Assembly: GCA_964509425.1 (NCBI GenBank)
Contig: CAZDWZ010000024.1
Location: 1-51,861 of the forward strand
Direction: 5' to 3'
Origin: CAZDWZ01 sp964509425
GTDB lineage: Bacteria; Bdellovibrionota_C; UBA2361; SZUA-149; CAZDWZ01
Length of the DNA stretch: 51,861 nucleotides
The notes under the pieces are model-generated. The model saw nothing but the letters and a program-made list of their open reading frames with translations. It had not been told where the DNA came from and ran no database searches. The first letter of the stretch is position 1. Every line of letters begins with the position of its first letter. This document shows, piece after piece, positions 51,844-51,861 of this stretch. The translations under genes and the position numbers were made by a program.

Positions 51844-51861
51844 AAAAATTAATCTGATTGA

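Overview
This window appears to be a piece of chromosome from a Gram-negative bacterium of moderate GC content (roughly 50-55 percent by eye). Outer-envelope genes (a LolA-domain lipoprotein, an MlaC-like protein, several lipobox and Sec signal peptides), a bacterial ferroportin and the signalling repertoire would fit Bdellovibrionota or another former deltaproteobacterial lineage. The taxonomic placement is inference, because there is no rRNA here.

Layout. 1-7000: an M42 aminopeptidase, an orphan LivJ-like binding protein, two unrecognised small proteins, the zinc-independent GTP cyclohydrolase FolE2 and a large secreted protein. 7300-11900: three consecutive TadE/TadG-type pseudopilin genes, the second with a very cysteine-rich tail and the third with a von Willebrand A domain. 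12000-24900: a sensory island. Two HisKA_2 histidine kinases are each followed, with an identical 29-nt overlap, by a REC-HATPase protein that has lost the usual phosphoacceptor histidine. A REC-CRP fusion, a periplasmic binding protein and an OmpR-type regulator with its HisKA kinase complete it. One kinase has an ethylene-receptor-like membrane domain without the copper ligands.

24860-26806: a secreted FG-GAP protein, read convergently. 27136-27849: a gene-free segment packed with helices and ending in a strong intrinsic terminator, which I read as a large structured noncoding RNA of no class I recognise. This is the best candidate for something undescribed. 28500-31600: two GC-richer orphan genes flank a third orphan binding protein, and look like acquired DNA.

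31860-36900: housekeeping and small genes: a PhyH-type dioxygenase, tRNA-Gly(GCC), an aromatic/aspartate aminotransferase, coaD, rsmD, tRNA-Lys(TTT), a DUF6714 protein and others. 36900-41700: an MlaC-like/LolA envelope pair, a phosphodiester glycosidase and the cysteine desulfurase sufS. 41800-47600: metal homeostasis (ferroportin-type exporter, MntR, TerC) interleaved with cysK and an AI-2E-family transporter. 47780-51700: htpX, small envelope proteins, a DUF5710 protein and lpd. Two imperfect inverted repeats of the CTCTGYG type lie near the end.

Most starts were moved from the longest open frame to the codon with the best Shine-Dalgarno sequence, signal peptide or family alignment; each entry says which. 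Residue numbers refer to the chosen start.
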